From: Guadua angustifolia
Lineage: Eukaryota; Streptophyta; Magnoliopsida; Poales; Poaceae
DNA: 64,000 nt
Direction of reading: 5' to 3'
NCBI GenBank assembly: GCA_036346375.1
Contig: CM070500.1
Span: 81,386,437 to 81,450,436 of the forward strand
Of this stretch, positions 1-11,392 are shown piece by piece. How positions within the stretch are numbered: the stretch's first letter is position 1; every line of letters starts with the position of its first letter. The notes under the pieces are model-generated. The model was not told the DNA's origin. It did no database searches and saw only the letters and a program-made list of their open reading frames with translations. A program made the translations under genes and the position numbers.

Positions 1-34
1 GTAGAAATTCCACAAGAATTTTGCATAAAATAGT

Positions 35-112
35 TCAATTCTTGCGGAAAAAGAATTTCCGCGCCTTGAAACGGAGCCGGTTGGCGACGCCGGAGGCAAG
101 CAACGCCGCCAT
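35..112 (-). other. Short minus-strand frame, possible first exon of a gene leaving the left edge
   Basis: An ATG at 112 (minus) opens a frame starting MAALLASGVANRLRFKARKF and stops after 25 codons. The Ala/Leu/Arg composition resembles a plant organelle-targeting N-terminus, and GC content drops sharply below about position 60, as at an exon-intron edge. There is no neighbouring exon in the window to confirm it. It could equally be chance. Confidence 0.18.
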
Positions 113-837
113 CGATCGATCTTAGAGTGGTAGTCAAAGCTTAAGTCAACGCAATCAACAACCGCAGTGCTCTGTAGAGGATGAAGACAACAAAACGCAA
201 TACCAATAGTTACCGAGAGACTTGAAATCGTGTTCCAACGTTTCCAATTTCTTTGTATACAGAGAAAAATATTTCCGTTCTCATTGAACTAAAGAAGCTA
301 GGTTCCAAATGTAAACTAAAGTATGTTTTATGGTAGGAAAGGGATGCATTTCCACATCTTTCGAGAGGATTCCCATCTTTTTTGGATGGTGCTTTCCATA
401 TTGTTTGTAGCCAAGCAAAACCACAAATTCACGAGAAAGAATATTTCAGTAATTTCTGTTTTAGAGGAACTAATTTATGTGGCAGGTAAATGTAATGGAC
501 CTGGTTCCAAGAATCCCAAGAAAAGGAATCCGGGAAGGGTTTCTATGCGGTCTCAATGAGGACCGCAACTTAATTAGCGTTTAGTCCTCAGCGGCATTTG
601 ATAGATCAAACGAACGGTCTAAATCATTCAATAGAATATTGATATAGTGTTTTTAACTAATATTTAAAAAAATCTAGACCACTATTTTTTATCCGACGAT
701 ACACATGCAACTGCTTATTAAATTATACCCTGAACTGCAATGGATCTCTCTCCCGACACCCATATGACGGCCCAACACCAGAAATCTAGGCCTCGAACGC
801 ATCCCTCTGAGCCCCGGTCGCAAGCACCACCATCCGC
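113..837. other. Gene-free upstream region
   Basis: No convincing coding sequence. Positions 556-715 resemble the segment at 20301-20515, suggesting a shared short repeat. The rest is AT-rich and presumably includes the promoter and 5' leader of the ceramidase-like gene at 838; I see no clear TATA box. Confidence 0.4.
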
Positions 838-3311
838 ATGCATCTCGCCGCCGCCGACCACCCCCACCGCGGCGGCCGCCTCGGCCTCAGGCCCCTCGCG
901 GCCTCCGCGCTCCGCCGCGAGCACCGGCGTCGCGCGCTCGCCGGCGGGGCCGTCCTCGCCATGGCGCTGCTCCTCGTGGCCACGCCGCGCCTCCGCCACT
1001 CCCCCGCGCTCCACCTCTTCGCCGACATGCGCAACCTCCTCGGCGTGCCCAACACGCTCAACGTGCTCACCGCGTACCCGCTCCTCCTCGCCGGGGTGCC
1101 GGGACTCGTCCTCTGCCTGTGCGGCAGCGGATGCTTCGGCATCAGGTGCGCCGCGGACTTGCCCTTGCCCTTGCCCTTGCCCTTGCTTACCCACCTGCTG
1201 TTTGATGAATTGTCTCGCCTACAGTGTCTTTAGTTTCGTAACATGGACCAGTTTAAGAATTTTGTTATACTTGTTTTTAAATACTACACATGAGGCCAAT
1301 CTTCCCAACTATGCTTGAAAGCCTTAGAACAGGAGGTCAATTTAATTACCGGATTAGTGTATACCTAGCAAGTTCTAGTACTTTATTAGGGATATCTAAA
1401 ACGAAGGGATGGCCATGACCCATACCATGGCCGCATTCAAGCTCTGCTAATTGAGAGAATGCGTTAAATGAGAATATCAGTTACCAACGAAATTAAATGT
1501 TTTGCTATTAGGCTGGAAAACTAACCGTGTAATTCTAGCTATGGATAGCTTGCTTGGCGAAATGCCTTGATTTAAGAATTTGCAATCTTGCTGCAGGATA
1601 GAATGGGTCAGTTAATGGGATTTGAAATATGGGTGTTTGATTAAAATGTGTCAGTCAGAGCTGAAAAATGATTTCAAGATGTGTGTGATCTTCTTATTTG
1701 CTGTACGTCCACCTAATGTACAACTAATCTGGTTTTCCATGGGCGTGCTGCCTAAAGAAACATGCTATCATTGTCAAAAGAAGAAGCCAGAATAAAATGA
1801 TAAGTGCTCCTTACATTGGGTCAAGTCTCACAAAAGGCAAATCTGTAGCTAAAATTTTGTCACTTTAACGAATTTGTATATTCAGGTTCTATTGAACATG
1901 CCAAATGAATTATACCGGTGTTTGATAAAATTTATGGTCACTTTGTGGAATTATGTAGCTTGAGGTGGGAGGCCTTGGGATGGTTCCTCTTCTATGTTGG
2001 GAATGTAGCAGCAGCATTTGGCTCAGCTTACTATCACCTCAAGCCAGATGATGACCGCTTAATTTGGGACAGGTTGCCGGTATCTAAATATTTCTTCTTT
2101 CCGTCATCTTCCCCTCAGCTGTTTACTAATTACTTGGCTTTCTTTTGCATTGTTTTGGACTCAGAAATTTTGTTAATTTGGGTTGTCATTTACATAGTTT
2201 GAGGCTTTGAGCCTATTGGGAGAAATCACTGTGTTGAAAATTCCTGTTCAAAAAAGTGCAGTTCGACTACTTAAATTGTCTTTTTTTAAAAGAAATCATC
2301 CAAGTGTTGACCATAGTTGAAAAATGTCCATATCTGGGTTTCCATGTGGGTGTTTTAAGTTGAGATGGGGAGTTAGTGATTGCTGCTATTGTGCTAAGTA
2401 TTTGATCTGAATGTTTTGTTCGTGTATAACTAATGGGATCAATGAGTACTACATAACCTTTTACGGGTGCGAATGTTCACTGGATGCTTTTGCGATGCAG
2501 ATGATGATATCTGCCTCCTCACTTTTGTCTATATTAGTAATTGAAAGAGTTGACGAGAGGGCTGGGTTATCGTGTTTGATCTCGCTCGTGTCTCTCATAC
2601 TGGTGAGCAGTGCATGTGAAAGGTATACACAAGTGCCCACTCCTTTAGCTTGTTTCTTTTACAGTTGTCAAATAAATTCTGAAAATGGGTCCTGTTTAAT
2701 GTATTGTTCTGGTTGATTGTAGGGTTCTTGATGATATGCGTTTATGGGTTGTTTTAAATTTTGTTCCTTGCATTGCGATTCCTGCATTGCTATTCTTGTT
2801 CCCTCCAAAGTACACTCATTCTAGATTTTGGTTTCTTGCTACAGGTAACAGTTAATGATCTAATGCATTGAGACTTGTAACCTTTCAAAAAATACCCATT
2901 TGATTGACATTTTGGTGCAGGTTTTTACCTTCTGGCAAGATTTGAAGGCCTTGCTGACAGAAAGGTTTACAGTGTGAATCGGTACTTCATTAGTGGCCAT
3001 TCCTTGGAGCACCTTTGCTTTGCCATGGTTACCTTGATACTTACTGTGATGTTGTCCTTCAGAAATATTAAGATCGCCAGGTACCAATTAACCAATATTT
3101 ATCAGATTTAGACAATTCGAAGAGCTGTTTTCTTGAATCATTCTCCTCAAGTCTTATGTGGTAATCTGGTAGGCTAGTTACTAGAGAATATGGTTGTTCC
3201 TTTCCAAGTGCTCTGGAGTTCATTGCACTTCACAAATCACTTCCGCAAAATGCAAGCTTTTATGCCTCCTATTAATCTAGGATTGTGCATCTCCTCCGCA
3301 GGGACTCGTGA
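838..3311 (+). CDS. Alkaline-ceramidase-like CREST-superfamily membrane hydrolase
   Basis: Exons: 838-1145, 1959-2079, 2501-2622, 2723-2844, 2921-3080 and 3302-3311. All junctions are GT-AG and the phases agree. Together they give 843 nt, a 280-residue protein ending in Ile-Ala-Arg-Asp-Ser. The protein is hydrophobic, with about seven likely membrane spans. The CREST active-site pattern is present: Ser125-x3-His129, Asp140 eleven residues after that histidine, and His251-x3-His255 near the C-terminus. These spacings match human ACER3 (Ser77, His81, Asp92, His217, His221), where the three histidines bind zinc. The family includes ceramidases and PAQR/Per1 relatives, so amide hydrolysis of a sphingolipid or related lipid in an internal membrane is inferred, not shown. 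The start at 838 opens a GC-rich exon; an in-frame Met lies 41 codons later. Exon 6 encodes only three residues. No defects are seen. Confidence 0.85.
1157..1186 (+). repeat. GCCCTT hexanucleotide microsatellite
   Basis: Four tandem GCCCTT units lie 15 bases inside intron 1 of the ceramidase-like gene. They extend a shadow frame on both strands but are outside the mature coding sequence. Confidence 0.8.
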
Positions 3312-3788
3312 CTTGTGTTGCTGATAGTAAGATGGGTCAGCAATCCTGTGAAAATTCAGAATGTTTGGAAGACCACACCCGGAAGCACATGAGGATACAT
3401 GGCTACGGAATCTAGCTTGTCCTTGTTTTTCACTGCCTAGGTGGCTGGGCTCTCCCTCCCTCCCTGAAGTGTTTCAGGTTGATGGCGGCATAGACGGGGG
3501 CTGTGGCCTTATTGATCTGTGCGTTCAACGTTCATGTTGTGAGAATTGTCTGTGTTGACTGTTGAGTTTGTTAACTTGAAGAGAGACTGGATGACTAGAT
3601 TGCAATGTAGATTTCAACTGTGAAACAATCATCCATTTTGTTGCTCGTTACTTTACATATGTCCTATGAGGCTATGATCCAATTGCGCGTGCTCAATTGA
3701 TTATAATTAGGCAAGTTTATTATACTAGCTAACAGCAGAAATTCTGAATAGACCTCATAGTACACTGACCGGTGGGACCTGCTCCCAG
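3312..3788. other. 3' flank of the ceramidase-like gene
   Basis: This stretch should hold the 3' untranslated region. No other coding signal is seen between the stop codon at 3309-3311 and the PPR pseudogene start. Confidence 0.5.
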
Positions 3789-4024
3789 ATGAACCGTCTC
3801 CTTCGCCCCACCGCCTTTGCTCGTCCTAGCAACCACCAGTGTCACTGCTGCCACCACTTGTTGCACTACCACTTGTTGCTGACCTGGCAAGCAACCACCA
3901 CCAGCCGATCATCCGCGCCTCCCCATGGAACCACCGCCTCCGCACCCATCTCTGTTGCTCCTACTTGGACCTCGCCCACGCGCTCCACCTCGGTCTGCAC
4001 TGTAACCCCGACGTTGCTGGCCAG
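3789..4024 (+). pseudogene. PPR protein pseudogene, 5' fragment
   Basis: GC-rich coding-like sequence beginning at an ATG. In a frame internal to this block it reads ...YLDLAHALHLGLHCNPDVAG, typical of the region before the first repeats of a plant pentatricopeptide-repeat protein. It stops at the edge of the Ty3/gypsy element. Removing the element and one target copy joins it in frame to 10028 onward, giving Asn-Pro-Asp-Val-Ala-Gly-Gln-Phe-Leu-Ala-Ala-Tyr-Ser-Lys, a normal PPR start. The upstream part needs a frameshift to stay open. PPR proteins bind organellar RNA; this copy cannot be functional. Confidence 0.6.
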
Positions 4025-4497
4025 TGTAGCATCCCTTTGCCGCCGACCATCTTCGGTGCGTGAGATGGCACAAATCACAGAGATAGAGAGGGAGGAGCAC
4101 GCGCGAGAAAGAGAGAGAGAGAGAGATGAAGAAACTTGGATAAGAACTCCAAAATGTATTTCATTTCATATTTGGCCTTCACTTTCGTCGTTACACGAGA
4201 TTTAAACACCCTGATTAGCAAACACTCAGTTTTTACAGTCAGTAACACTACTCGGTACCTCAGTTTAAACCATTGAAAAGAACGACAACCAATTACAGCT
4301 ACAGTGTTTTCGATAAGTACAATCCCTCCACTACCGCCTTTCGATAACCACTGGCCCTTGCCTTCTCTAATATGGATCATTCAACTTCACTAAGGAACTC
4401 GGTTGAATGGCGCCCTCCACTACCGACTCTTTCTTCTTCCTCTTATGAAGAATGAACACCCAGAGGCGCCTCTGAATCACCCGACACATTCGCGACA
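4025..4497 (-). repeat. 3' LTR of the Ty3/gypsy element
   Basis: 473 bp. It begins TGTAGCATCC on the plus strand and aligns along its length with 9271-10027. On the minus strand it starts TGTCGCGAATG, directly after a purine run. Confidence 0.85.
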
Positions 4498-4506
4498 CCT
4501 CCCCCT
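4498..4506 (-). other. Polypurine tract
   Basis: On the minus strand AGGGGGAGG directly abuts the 3' LTR, the usual place for the plus-strand primer of reverse transcription. Confidence 0.6.
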
Positions 4507-5930
4507 AGTCAGACCTTGCTTGTCCCCAAGCAAGTGCAATAGGAAACTTGTCACGCAACACCGTCAGATCTTCTAGTCGCTACTTCAGCAGGAAATACCT
4601 GTCCATTTGATTAGACCTTGGACAACCATTGAATTGCCCTTTTTCACCAGCCTCCCTTCTAGTATCTGTTTAGGTCATGTAGAACTTGCATCTATCTCTA
4701 TCATCCTTGGCAACTAAGTAAATACAGGAGCAAATTTTGGGTTGAATGCTTTTAGCTGTGACACATGGAATACCAGGTGGATCTAGCTTTCATCTGGTAA
4801 ATCTAATCTGTATGTCACCTGCCTGATCTTTTCTACAGCCAAGTATGGCCCATAAAACTTGTAAGACAGCTTCGGATATAGTCTACTCACTAGTGACGAT
4901 TGAGCATATGGTTGCAATTTGAGTAGTACCTTCTCACCAATTTGAAAATGTCGTTCTTGTCGTTTTTGTCAGCCTGTAGTTTCATGAGGTTCTAGGCCCT
5001 TGCTAAATGCTGCATCGCCAACTCATTGTACAGTTCTCGATCCTTTAGAATCTCATTGACCTTTTCAACTCACTGGTACATCCCCTGGGCATTGCACCAT
5101 AATTAGGGTCGCTGCCATATAACACTTTGAATGGTGAGCACCCCAACGAGGTGTGGAAGTTGGTATTATACCACAGTTCTGCTAAAGCTAACCAATTCTT
5201 CCATTCCGTTGGTGAATCATGCACTGCACATCTCAAGTACATTTCTAAGCATTGATTGACTCGCTCGCTTTGCTCATCGGTTTGTGGGTGATACGCTGTA
5301 CTATATTGTAATTTGGTGTCCAACATGTTGAACAACTCTCTTCAAAATATGCTTGTAAAGATCTTATCTTGATCTGAAGTAATTGTCTTTGGCATCCCTC
5401 ACAATTTGCTCCAGAAAAACCTTGGCTATTCCTTGAGCCATAAAAGGATGGTGAATCGCTATAAAATGCACATTCTTGGAGAATCGATCCACCACCACCA
5501 TTATCACACTATACCCTTCCGAAAGTGGCAAGCCCTTAATAAAGTCCATTGTGATATCTTGCCAGGCTGCATTAGGAATGGGCAGTGGTTGCAATAAGCT
5601 TGTCGGCCTTGACCTTTCTCCTTTTGCTTGCTGATAAACCACACATTATTTAATAAAACTTTCCACTTCTTGCTTCATCCCAGTCCAGCAGATTAACTTC
5701 TTTAACCTTTGATAAGTCGTGTGGATACCTGAATGCCCTCCGATTGCACTGGAATGAAAAGCCGCAATGAGTTTAGTTTGTAGGGCCGAATTCTCTCCAA
5801 TCCAGATTTTGCCTTTATAACGGATCATACCTTGTTGTAATTCAAATCCTTTCTCATCTGAGCTGTGAATTGCCAGTTGTGATAGTCTTTGCTGAGCCAC
5901 ACCATTGGTGGCAAAAGACCTCACCACCTC
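4500..5930 (-). pseudogene. Integrase and chromodomain region, degenerate
   Basis: Minus-strand fragments read in order. A zinc-finger-side fragment contains GGHSGIHTTYQRLKKLICW (5927-5646). The integrase core starts with ITMDFIKGLPLSEGYSVIMV (5642-5364). A later core segment contains AYHPQTDEQSERVNQCLEMY and PFKVLYG (5335-5045). At 4500-4680, in two frames, a chromodomain-like tail reads LVKKGNSMVVQGLIKWTG and continues to FPIALAWGQ. Frame changes separate the fragments. The aspartates of the catalytic triad are recognisable, but the reading frame is broken. Confidence 0.8.
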
Positions 5931-5987
5931 CTATACCCACATGTGTCATACCTCTGTCGTGGTCTGCACCACCATAAGTTTATCGGC

Positions 5988-7357
5988 TCATAATAATGCA
6001 TCTGCTACCACATTCTCTTTACCCTTTCGGTACACAATCCGAAACTGTAGGCCCATGAGCCGTGTCATCACATTCCTTTGCATTTCCGACAGCAATTGTT
6101 GTTTTTCCAAATAGCACAAGCTTCGGTGGTCTGTCTTGATGATAACTTTTTTGTGCTGCAAGTAAGACTGTTGTTTCTTAACTGCCAACATTAATGCCAA
6201 GAACTCCTCATATATGGACAAGCTTTGGTGCTTTATACCCAGTGCCTTGCTAAAGTAAGCAACCAGGTGACCTTGTTGTAATAGCACTGCACCAACCCCT
6301 CCATCACAGGCATCAGTTTCTACTTCAAAACCCTGCTCAAAATCTGGTAACTGCAGTATTGGAGCTATTGACATGGCTTGTTTCAACTAAATGAAAGCTT
6401 CCTTTGCTTGCTTACTCCACTCAAAGGATTTTTTTTCTTTAGCATATTGGTCAATGGTTTAGCCATAACTCCATAATCCCTCACAAACTTTCTATAATAT
6501 CCTATTAATCCCAAGAATCCCCTTAATTTTGTCACATTCATGGGGCTTCAGCCATTCCATCATTGCTTTAGTTTTTTGTGGATCGGTGGCAACCCCTTTG
6601 TTTGAGATAATGTGACCTAAGTATTCTATATGATGCTGAGCAAATATACATTTAGTCTTTTTGACAAAAAAATTGATGATCTCTCAATGTTTGAAGAAAT
6701 ACTGTGAGGTGCTTGGTATGGGTGGCAAGATCAGGGTTGTAGATGAGTATATCATCTATAAAAACCATTATAAATTTTCTAATGTATGGTGCCAATGCTG
6801 CGTTCATCACACATTGAAACGTGGCAAGGGTGTTGGTAAGACCAAAGGCTAACTCTGAATTGGTAATGTCCCTGATGAGTCTTGAAGGCTATTTTGGGTT
6901 TATCTTCCTCTTTCATTCGTATTTGATGGTAACCCGCCCTCAAGTCCAACTTTGAGAAATATTTAGTACCTACCAATTCATCCACCACGGGCATGGGAAA
7001 CTTATTTTTGATGGTGAGGTCATTCAACCGCCGATAATCCACACAAAACCTCCATGAGCCTTCCTTTTTTTGAACCAATAACACCGGTAAAGCAAATAGG
7101 CTCATGCTCGGTGAAATAATACTAGAAGTGAGCATCTCGTCCACATGTCTCTCAATTTCATCTTTATGCAATGGCGAATACCAATATGTCTTGAATTCAC
7201 CAGCTCCAAGAATCAAATGTATAAAGTGGTCATATTCTCTTCTTGGAGGTACTCCTCTTGGTTCAGCAAAGATATCTCCAAATTTTTCTATCACAGCCGT
7301 GATCTCTGGTTCAATGTTTTGATTAGCTCCAGGTTCTTCTTGTTCCAGTACTGCCAT
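5988..7357 (-). pseudogene. Reverse transcriptase and RNase H region, degenerate
   Basis: The minus-strand frame 7357-6779 contains the RT fingers and palm: WRFCVDYRRLNDLT, then FSKLDLRAGYHQIRM. A second frame around 6665-6785 carries the FIDDILIYN catalytic motif. RNase H follows at 6386-5988 with ETDACDGGVGAVL and KTDHRSLCYLEKQQ, ending in VVADALL. A frameshift after the GHYQFRV motif and another near 6400 break the polyprotein. Confidence 0.85.
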
Positions 7358-7679
7358 TGCCTAGATGTTGTTTCCTTTTCCCATTTGCCAAGCTGTTCAG
7401 TGGTCATCGATTTCAACTCAACCTTTCCCCCACATTGTATTCCTTGTAATTGGATCTTCTTTCCTTAGTGATTAAACTTCACCATCTTATCTTTCCAATT
7501 ACACAGCATTGGACTATGACACTGCAACTAGTCCATACCAAGTATCACGTCATATGCCCCTAGCTCAATTACCCTCACGTTAGACTGGAAGGTGGTCCCT
7601 GTGTCCACCATACCATATTGGGAACCCAGCTGTCATAGGATAATCTCTCTCCATTTGCCACTCGGATCTCAATTGGTCA

Positions 7680-9155
7680 TGTCTTCTAGGCAACCGTACT
7701 TGTTCTTTATATAAAACCCACATTCACGAAGCTATGTGAGCTTCCAAAAACAAAGAGAACAAGCATGATATAATTCCTAACCAGAGCTAGGAAACATATG
7801 GTCTCCACTTCCTCGACTCCAGATATGGCATTGAGGGATAGCTTATAAGCCTCATCTTGATTCATTTCAGTAGCTTCTAACAAGTCCAGCACCTCATCGG
7901 ATAGTACTTCCTCCTGATCCTCTACAATAATTGCTTGTAACTGTGCTTGAGTCCTTTTTTGCATTGCAAATCTTGGTTGGGTTCATATTTTTCTCCACAC
8001 TGGTAACACAATCCGTTGACACGTCGATACTCTCGGATTTGTCTCGCCTTCCACAACTCCCCTTGTCATATCTTCACTTGGTTCCGGAGGTTCTCAATTT
8101 TAGCTAGCATTCCACCATCTTTGCCCTGTCTGTATCTCATCTTCCTAGATTTTCCTCCATCCAATACATCCTGCCATACTCTTGCCAAAAGTGTAGCTCG
8201 GTCCACAGTTTTAGGGACCTGCCCTTGAACCGCTCCCCTCAACTCCGGTTTTAATCCTTTCACAAAATGAGAAACAAATAATTCTTCATCATAATTGGGA
8301 TTGTGCATTGACAACTCATACATCAACTCATCAAAATGTGTTTTGTACTCTGCCACGATCCCCGTCCATTTAATCTCAACAAGATCCGTTAGTAACTTTC
8401 ATTGATCGAATGATCCAAACTTTACTTCCACCGCCTGAATGAATTGTCCCCAATTTCCCAAATTGTTTCAAGCTTTATACACTTGTTACCATGTCACAAT
8501 ATTACCCTCCATGTGCAAAGTTGTTGCCGAAACCCAAAGCGCTTCCGGAATATTGAAAATCTGAAAATAGTCTGTGCATTTTTCTCTCTACAACCGAGGA
8601 TTGTCTCTTTCAAATCTAGAAAAATTCAGTTTAGGCAAGGAATTTCTCAATGTTCCCCAGGTTCTCTTGGTGGACAGGAATTTAACCCTTCTGTCTCTAG
8701 TGACCCCCTCGAACAACTTGTGGCCATCTGTCTTGAGAACATTGAGTGCTCAACTTCTGGTCTTACCCATGGTTCTAGTTGTGCTAGGGTGGCTAAGACT
8801 TCCCCCAACATCAATGTTGTAGCTGCTCCTTCCCCTTTCCGGTTCTCTTCATCGCCCTCCTGGCCATCAAACGAGCCACCGCTTGAGTAGTCGCCTCCAT
8901 CTGATTTGTGAGTAGGTGTTGCTCCTTAGAGCTATGCTCCACTGCCATCGCTGTTAGTTCCGTCTAATTCATCAGTTGTTGTTGTGTTGTGTCGAGCAAT
9001 TCCATCCGAGTAAACAGGAGATCCAAACATTCCTTGATCAAAGTCAACTTCTCCTCCGTTTGCCCCACAGTTTCTCCCATCACTCCTAAGACGATCTGAG
9101 TCTGAACTAAAGGTTTATGCAATGCCATGATGGATCCCCAAGCTGAGCCAACCAT
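7680..9155 (-). pseudogene. Gag and protease region, degenerate
   Basis: Frame 8356-8066 (minus) contains EYKTHFDELMYELSMHNPNY and SHFVKGLKPELRGAVQ, the capsid pattern of plant Ty3/gypsy gag. Frame 7964-7707 holds the region entering the protease, ending with a GSSHSFVN-like stretch where the active-site aspartate has been lost. Frame 9155-8964 may be the gag N-terminus. Stops separate all three. Confidence 0.65.
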
Positions 9156-9249
9156 ATCTCCAGAATTTTATAGAGATCTTCGGATCCGAAAACCACGGTT
9201 CCAAGTTCTCCAACCTTACACTGGGATTTCATAGCTTGAAGCCTGAATC

Positions 9250-9270
9250 ATCCTTAGTTTGATATCAGAT
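9250..9270 (-). other. Degenerate primer-binding site
   Basis: Just inside the 5' LTR the minus strand reads ATCTGATATCAAACTAAGG. This is a weak match to the initiator-Met tRNA primer site TGGTATCAGAGC used by plant chromoviruses. Confidence 0.4.
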
Positions 9271-10027
9271 TGTAGCGTCCCTTTGCTGCCAACCCTCTTC
9301 GGTGCGTGAGATGGCACAGATCATAGAGATAGAGAGCTTCGGTGCGTGAGATGGCACAGATCATAAAGATAGAGAGGAACGCGAGAACGAGAGAGATGAG
9401 GAAACTTGCAGAAGAATTTTAAAATGTATTTCATTTCATATCTGGCCTTCACTTTCGTTGTTACACGAGATTTAAACACCCTGATTCCCAAATCGAGCAC
9501 TCAGTTTTTACAGTCAGTAACACTACTCGGTAACTCAGTTTAAACCATTGAAAAGAATGACAACCAATTACAGTTATAGGGCCTATTTGTTTTAGCTTTT
9601 GATTCTGGATTCTAGCCCTAAAAGCAGAATAAAAATAAACATTCCAATTCTAGAATCCGATTATCACAATCCAGCCCACCCATATATACACTAGAATTCA
9701 CAATCCACTTCATATGTGTTTTTGGATTCCAGCTTTTAAAGAATCAACTTTTCTACAACCACAATCCAAAATCAGCTTTTAGAGAATCCAAAACTAAAAT
9801 AAACAATCCCATAGTGTTTTTGGTAAGTACTATTCCCCGACTACCACCGTCCGATCACCACTGGCACCGTCCCATCACCACTGGCCCTTGCCTTCTCTAA
9901 TTTGAATCATTCAACTTCATTAATGCACTTGGTAGAATGGCGCCCTCCATTGCCGACTCTTTCTTCTTCCTCTTCTAAAGAATGAATACCCAGAGGCACC
10001 TCTGCATCACCCCGGCACATCCGTGCA
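9271..10027 (-). repeat. 5' LTR of the Ty3/gypsy element
   Basis: It aligns with 4025-4497 but is longer. It contains a 40 bp tandem duplication (9297-9336 and 9337-9376), a 231 bp MITE (9580-9810) and a short local duplication near 9840-9880. Confidence 0.85.
9580..9810. mobile_element. MITE inserted in the 5' LTR
   Basis: Absent from the sister LTR. The ends are imperfect inverted repeats: GGCCTATTTGTTTTAGCTTT against the complement of the right end, GGGATTGTTTATTTTAGTTT. ATAG lies on both sides (9576-9579 and 9811-9814). The sister LTR reads through the site without interruption, confirming insertion. Confidence 0.75.
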
Positions 10028-10539
10028 CCCAGTTCCTTGCCGCCTACTCCAAGCTCGACCACATCGCCGAGGCCCACCACGTGTTCGACACAATGTCGGC
10101 AACGAGGACCACCCTCTCCTAAAACACGCTATCTCCACGTACAAGGGACAGGTTCGCATGCATGGCCACCGCTGTCGAGGTGCAACCCGACACCATGACG
10201 TGATGGCACTGCTCTCAATGAGTGCGAGGTGCAGGAAGCACCCAGATGTTCTCGAGCAGTTCGGAGAAATGCACCGGAGCGCATGTGAGTAGGATGCCGA
10301 GTCCATGGTCGTGGCGCTCTCGCGTGCCTGTACGCCTGTGACCTTGGATTGGAGAAAAGGAGGGTGATGCACGGCTACGACATCGTGAAGGGCATCGTCG
10401 ATGGCTACTTGTTCATCACTACCTCGCTGGTGTGCACGTACGGCAATCTTGGGGAAATTGACATCGATGCTACGAAGGATTTCCAGCACGCCGGGGAGAA
10501 CAACACCGTGCCATGGAACGCCTCACCACGAGCTATGCC
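10028..10539 (+). pseudogene. PPR protein pseudogene, middle fragment
   Basis: It continues the PPR gene after the Ty3/gypsy element: QFLAAYSKLDHIAEAHHVFD, then, after frameshifts and stops, VMHGYDIVKGIVDGYLFITT and TYGNLGEIDIDATKDFQHAG. The helix-turn-helix PPR pattern (a Tyr-x-Lys motif, Ala-x-x-Val-Phe-Asp-x-Met) is clear. It is cut at 10539 by the hAT element. Confidence 0.8.
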
Positions 10540-11315
10540 CAGGGTTAGAAATCTAGGCAAGATTTTGCGGTATCTCACTGAGATCTCGTTCTCCGGACCC
10601 AGACGAAATTTATACTGCTGGCTGAATTTGAAAATTCAAAAAAATCATATTGCTACAGTAATCTCATTTTTCAGTGAGATAACCGCTCATACCGCCCGGT
10701 ATCTCAATTACCCTGGGATTTTACCGGATTTAGCTCAATTACCCTGGGAAAAGTGATCTTCTATGATAATTTATCGAAAAACCATTTTTTGAGACATTTT
10801 AAATTTCAACAGAAATAATGTTAGATTTTTATAAAATTGTAGAGACATTTTCATGCTAAGAAAAATTTATAGAACCATCCTAACAAATTTAAGATCACAC
10901 AAAAAAATTCAAAATATTTTAAGTTGATTTGTTATATTTTAAAAAAATAAAAAATAGAATGAGCATAAATGCGGCAGTAACCGTGTTAGAATTTTGTAAA
11001 TATTTTCTAGCTTGATAATGACCTAAAATTTTTCAAAGAGCTTAATAATTTCCTCATAACACTTTTATAAAATTTTCAAAAAATTTGACTCTATTTTAGT
11101 TGGTCAATGAAAAATTGTAAACTCTGCCAGCACACGCGCTAAAGTTCAAAAAGTGTGAAGTAGAACTATCACATTTTTTGGGAATTTTGTAGATTTTATC
11201 ATGAGCAAAAAAATTTATGAGAACATTATGGATACTTCATGACTATCCAAAAAAAATTAAAAAAAATTCATCCTTAAAACTATGCCAAAAAATCTTGAAA
11301 AAAATGTCATGGAGA

Positions 11316-11392
11316 GAACTCGAACTCAAGACCTCCTCTTCCATCGTTTGTGACCTTACCACTAGGCTAATGCTGGTCTTGCTTAACAATAC
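11316..11392 (-). other. tRNA-like sequence (SINE-type promoter boxes)
   Basis: On the minus strand AGCCTAGTGGTAAGG resembles a tRNA A box. About 25 bases later GGTCTTGAGTTCGAGTTC resembles a B box, followed by T-rich sequence. No cloverleaf closes well, so this is a tRNA-derived relic and not a tRNA gene. Confidence 0.35.

Larger units (their letters stand above)
4025..10027 (-). mobile_element. Ty3/gypsy LTR retrotransposon with chromodomain, degenerate, minus orientation
   Basis: A 6.0 kb element bounded by related LTRs (4025-4497 and 9271-10027) with TG...CA ends on the minus strand. Target copies are GCCAG (4020-4024) and CCCAG (10028-10032). On the minus strand the order is LTR, weak primer site, gag, protease region, reverse transcriptase, RNase H, integrase, chromodomain-like tail, purine tract, LTR. 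That order is Ty3/gypsy, and the chromodomain tail places it among the chromoviruses. Every coding block carries stops or frameshifts, so it is not autonomous. It sits inside a PPR pseudogene. A MITE and a 40 bp tandem duplication have since changed the 5' LTR. Confidence 0.9.

Noticed and set aside
718..1318. Minus-strand and alternate plus-strand frames over the first exon of the ceramidase-like gene
   Set aside because: Shadows of exon 1. Only the frame from 838 splices into the conserved membrane protein.
11316..11392. Functional tRNA gene on the minus strand
   Set aside because: The boxes are present but no acceptor stem or cloverleaf closes, and it lies in transposon DNA.
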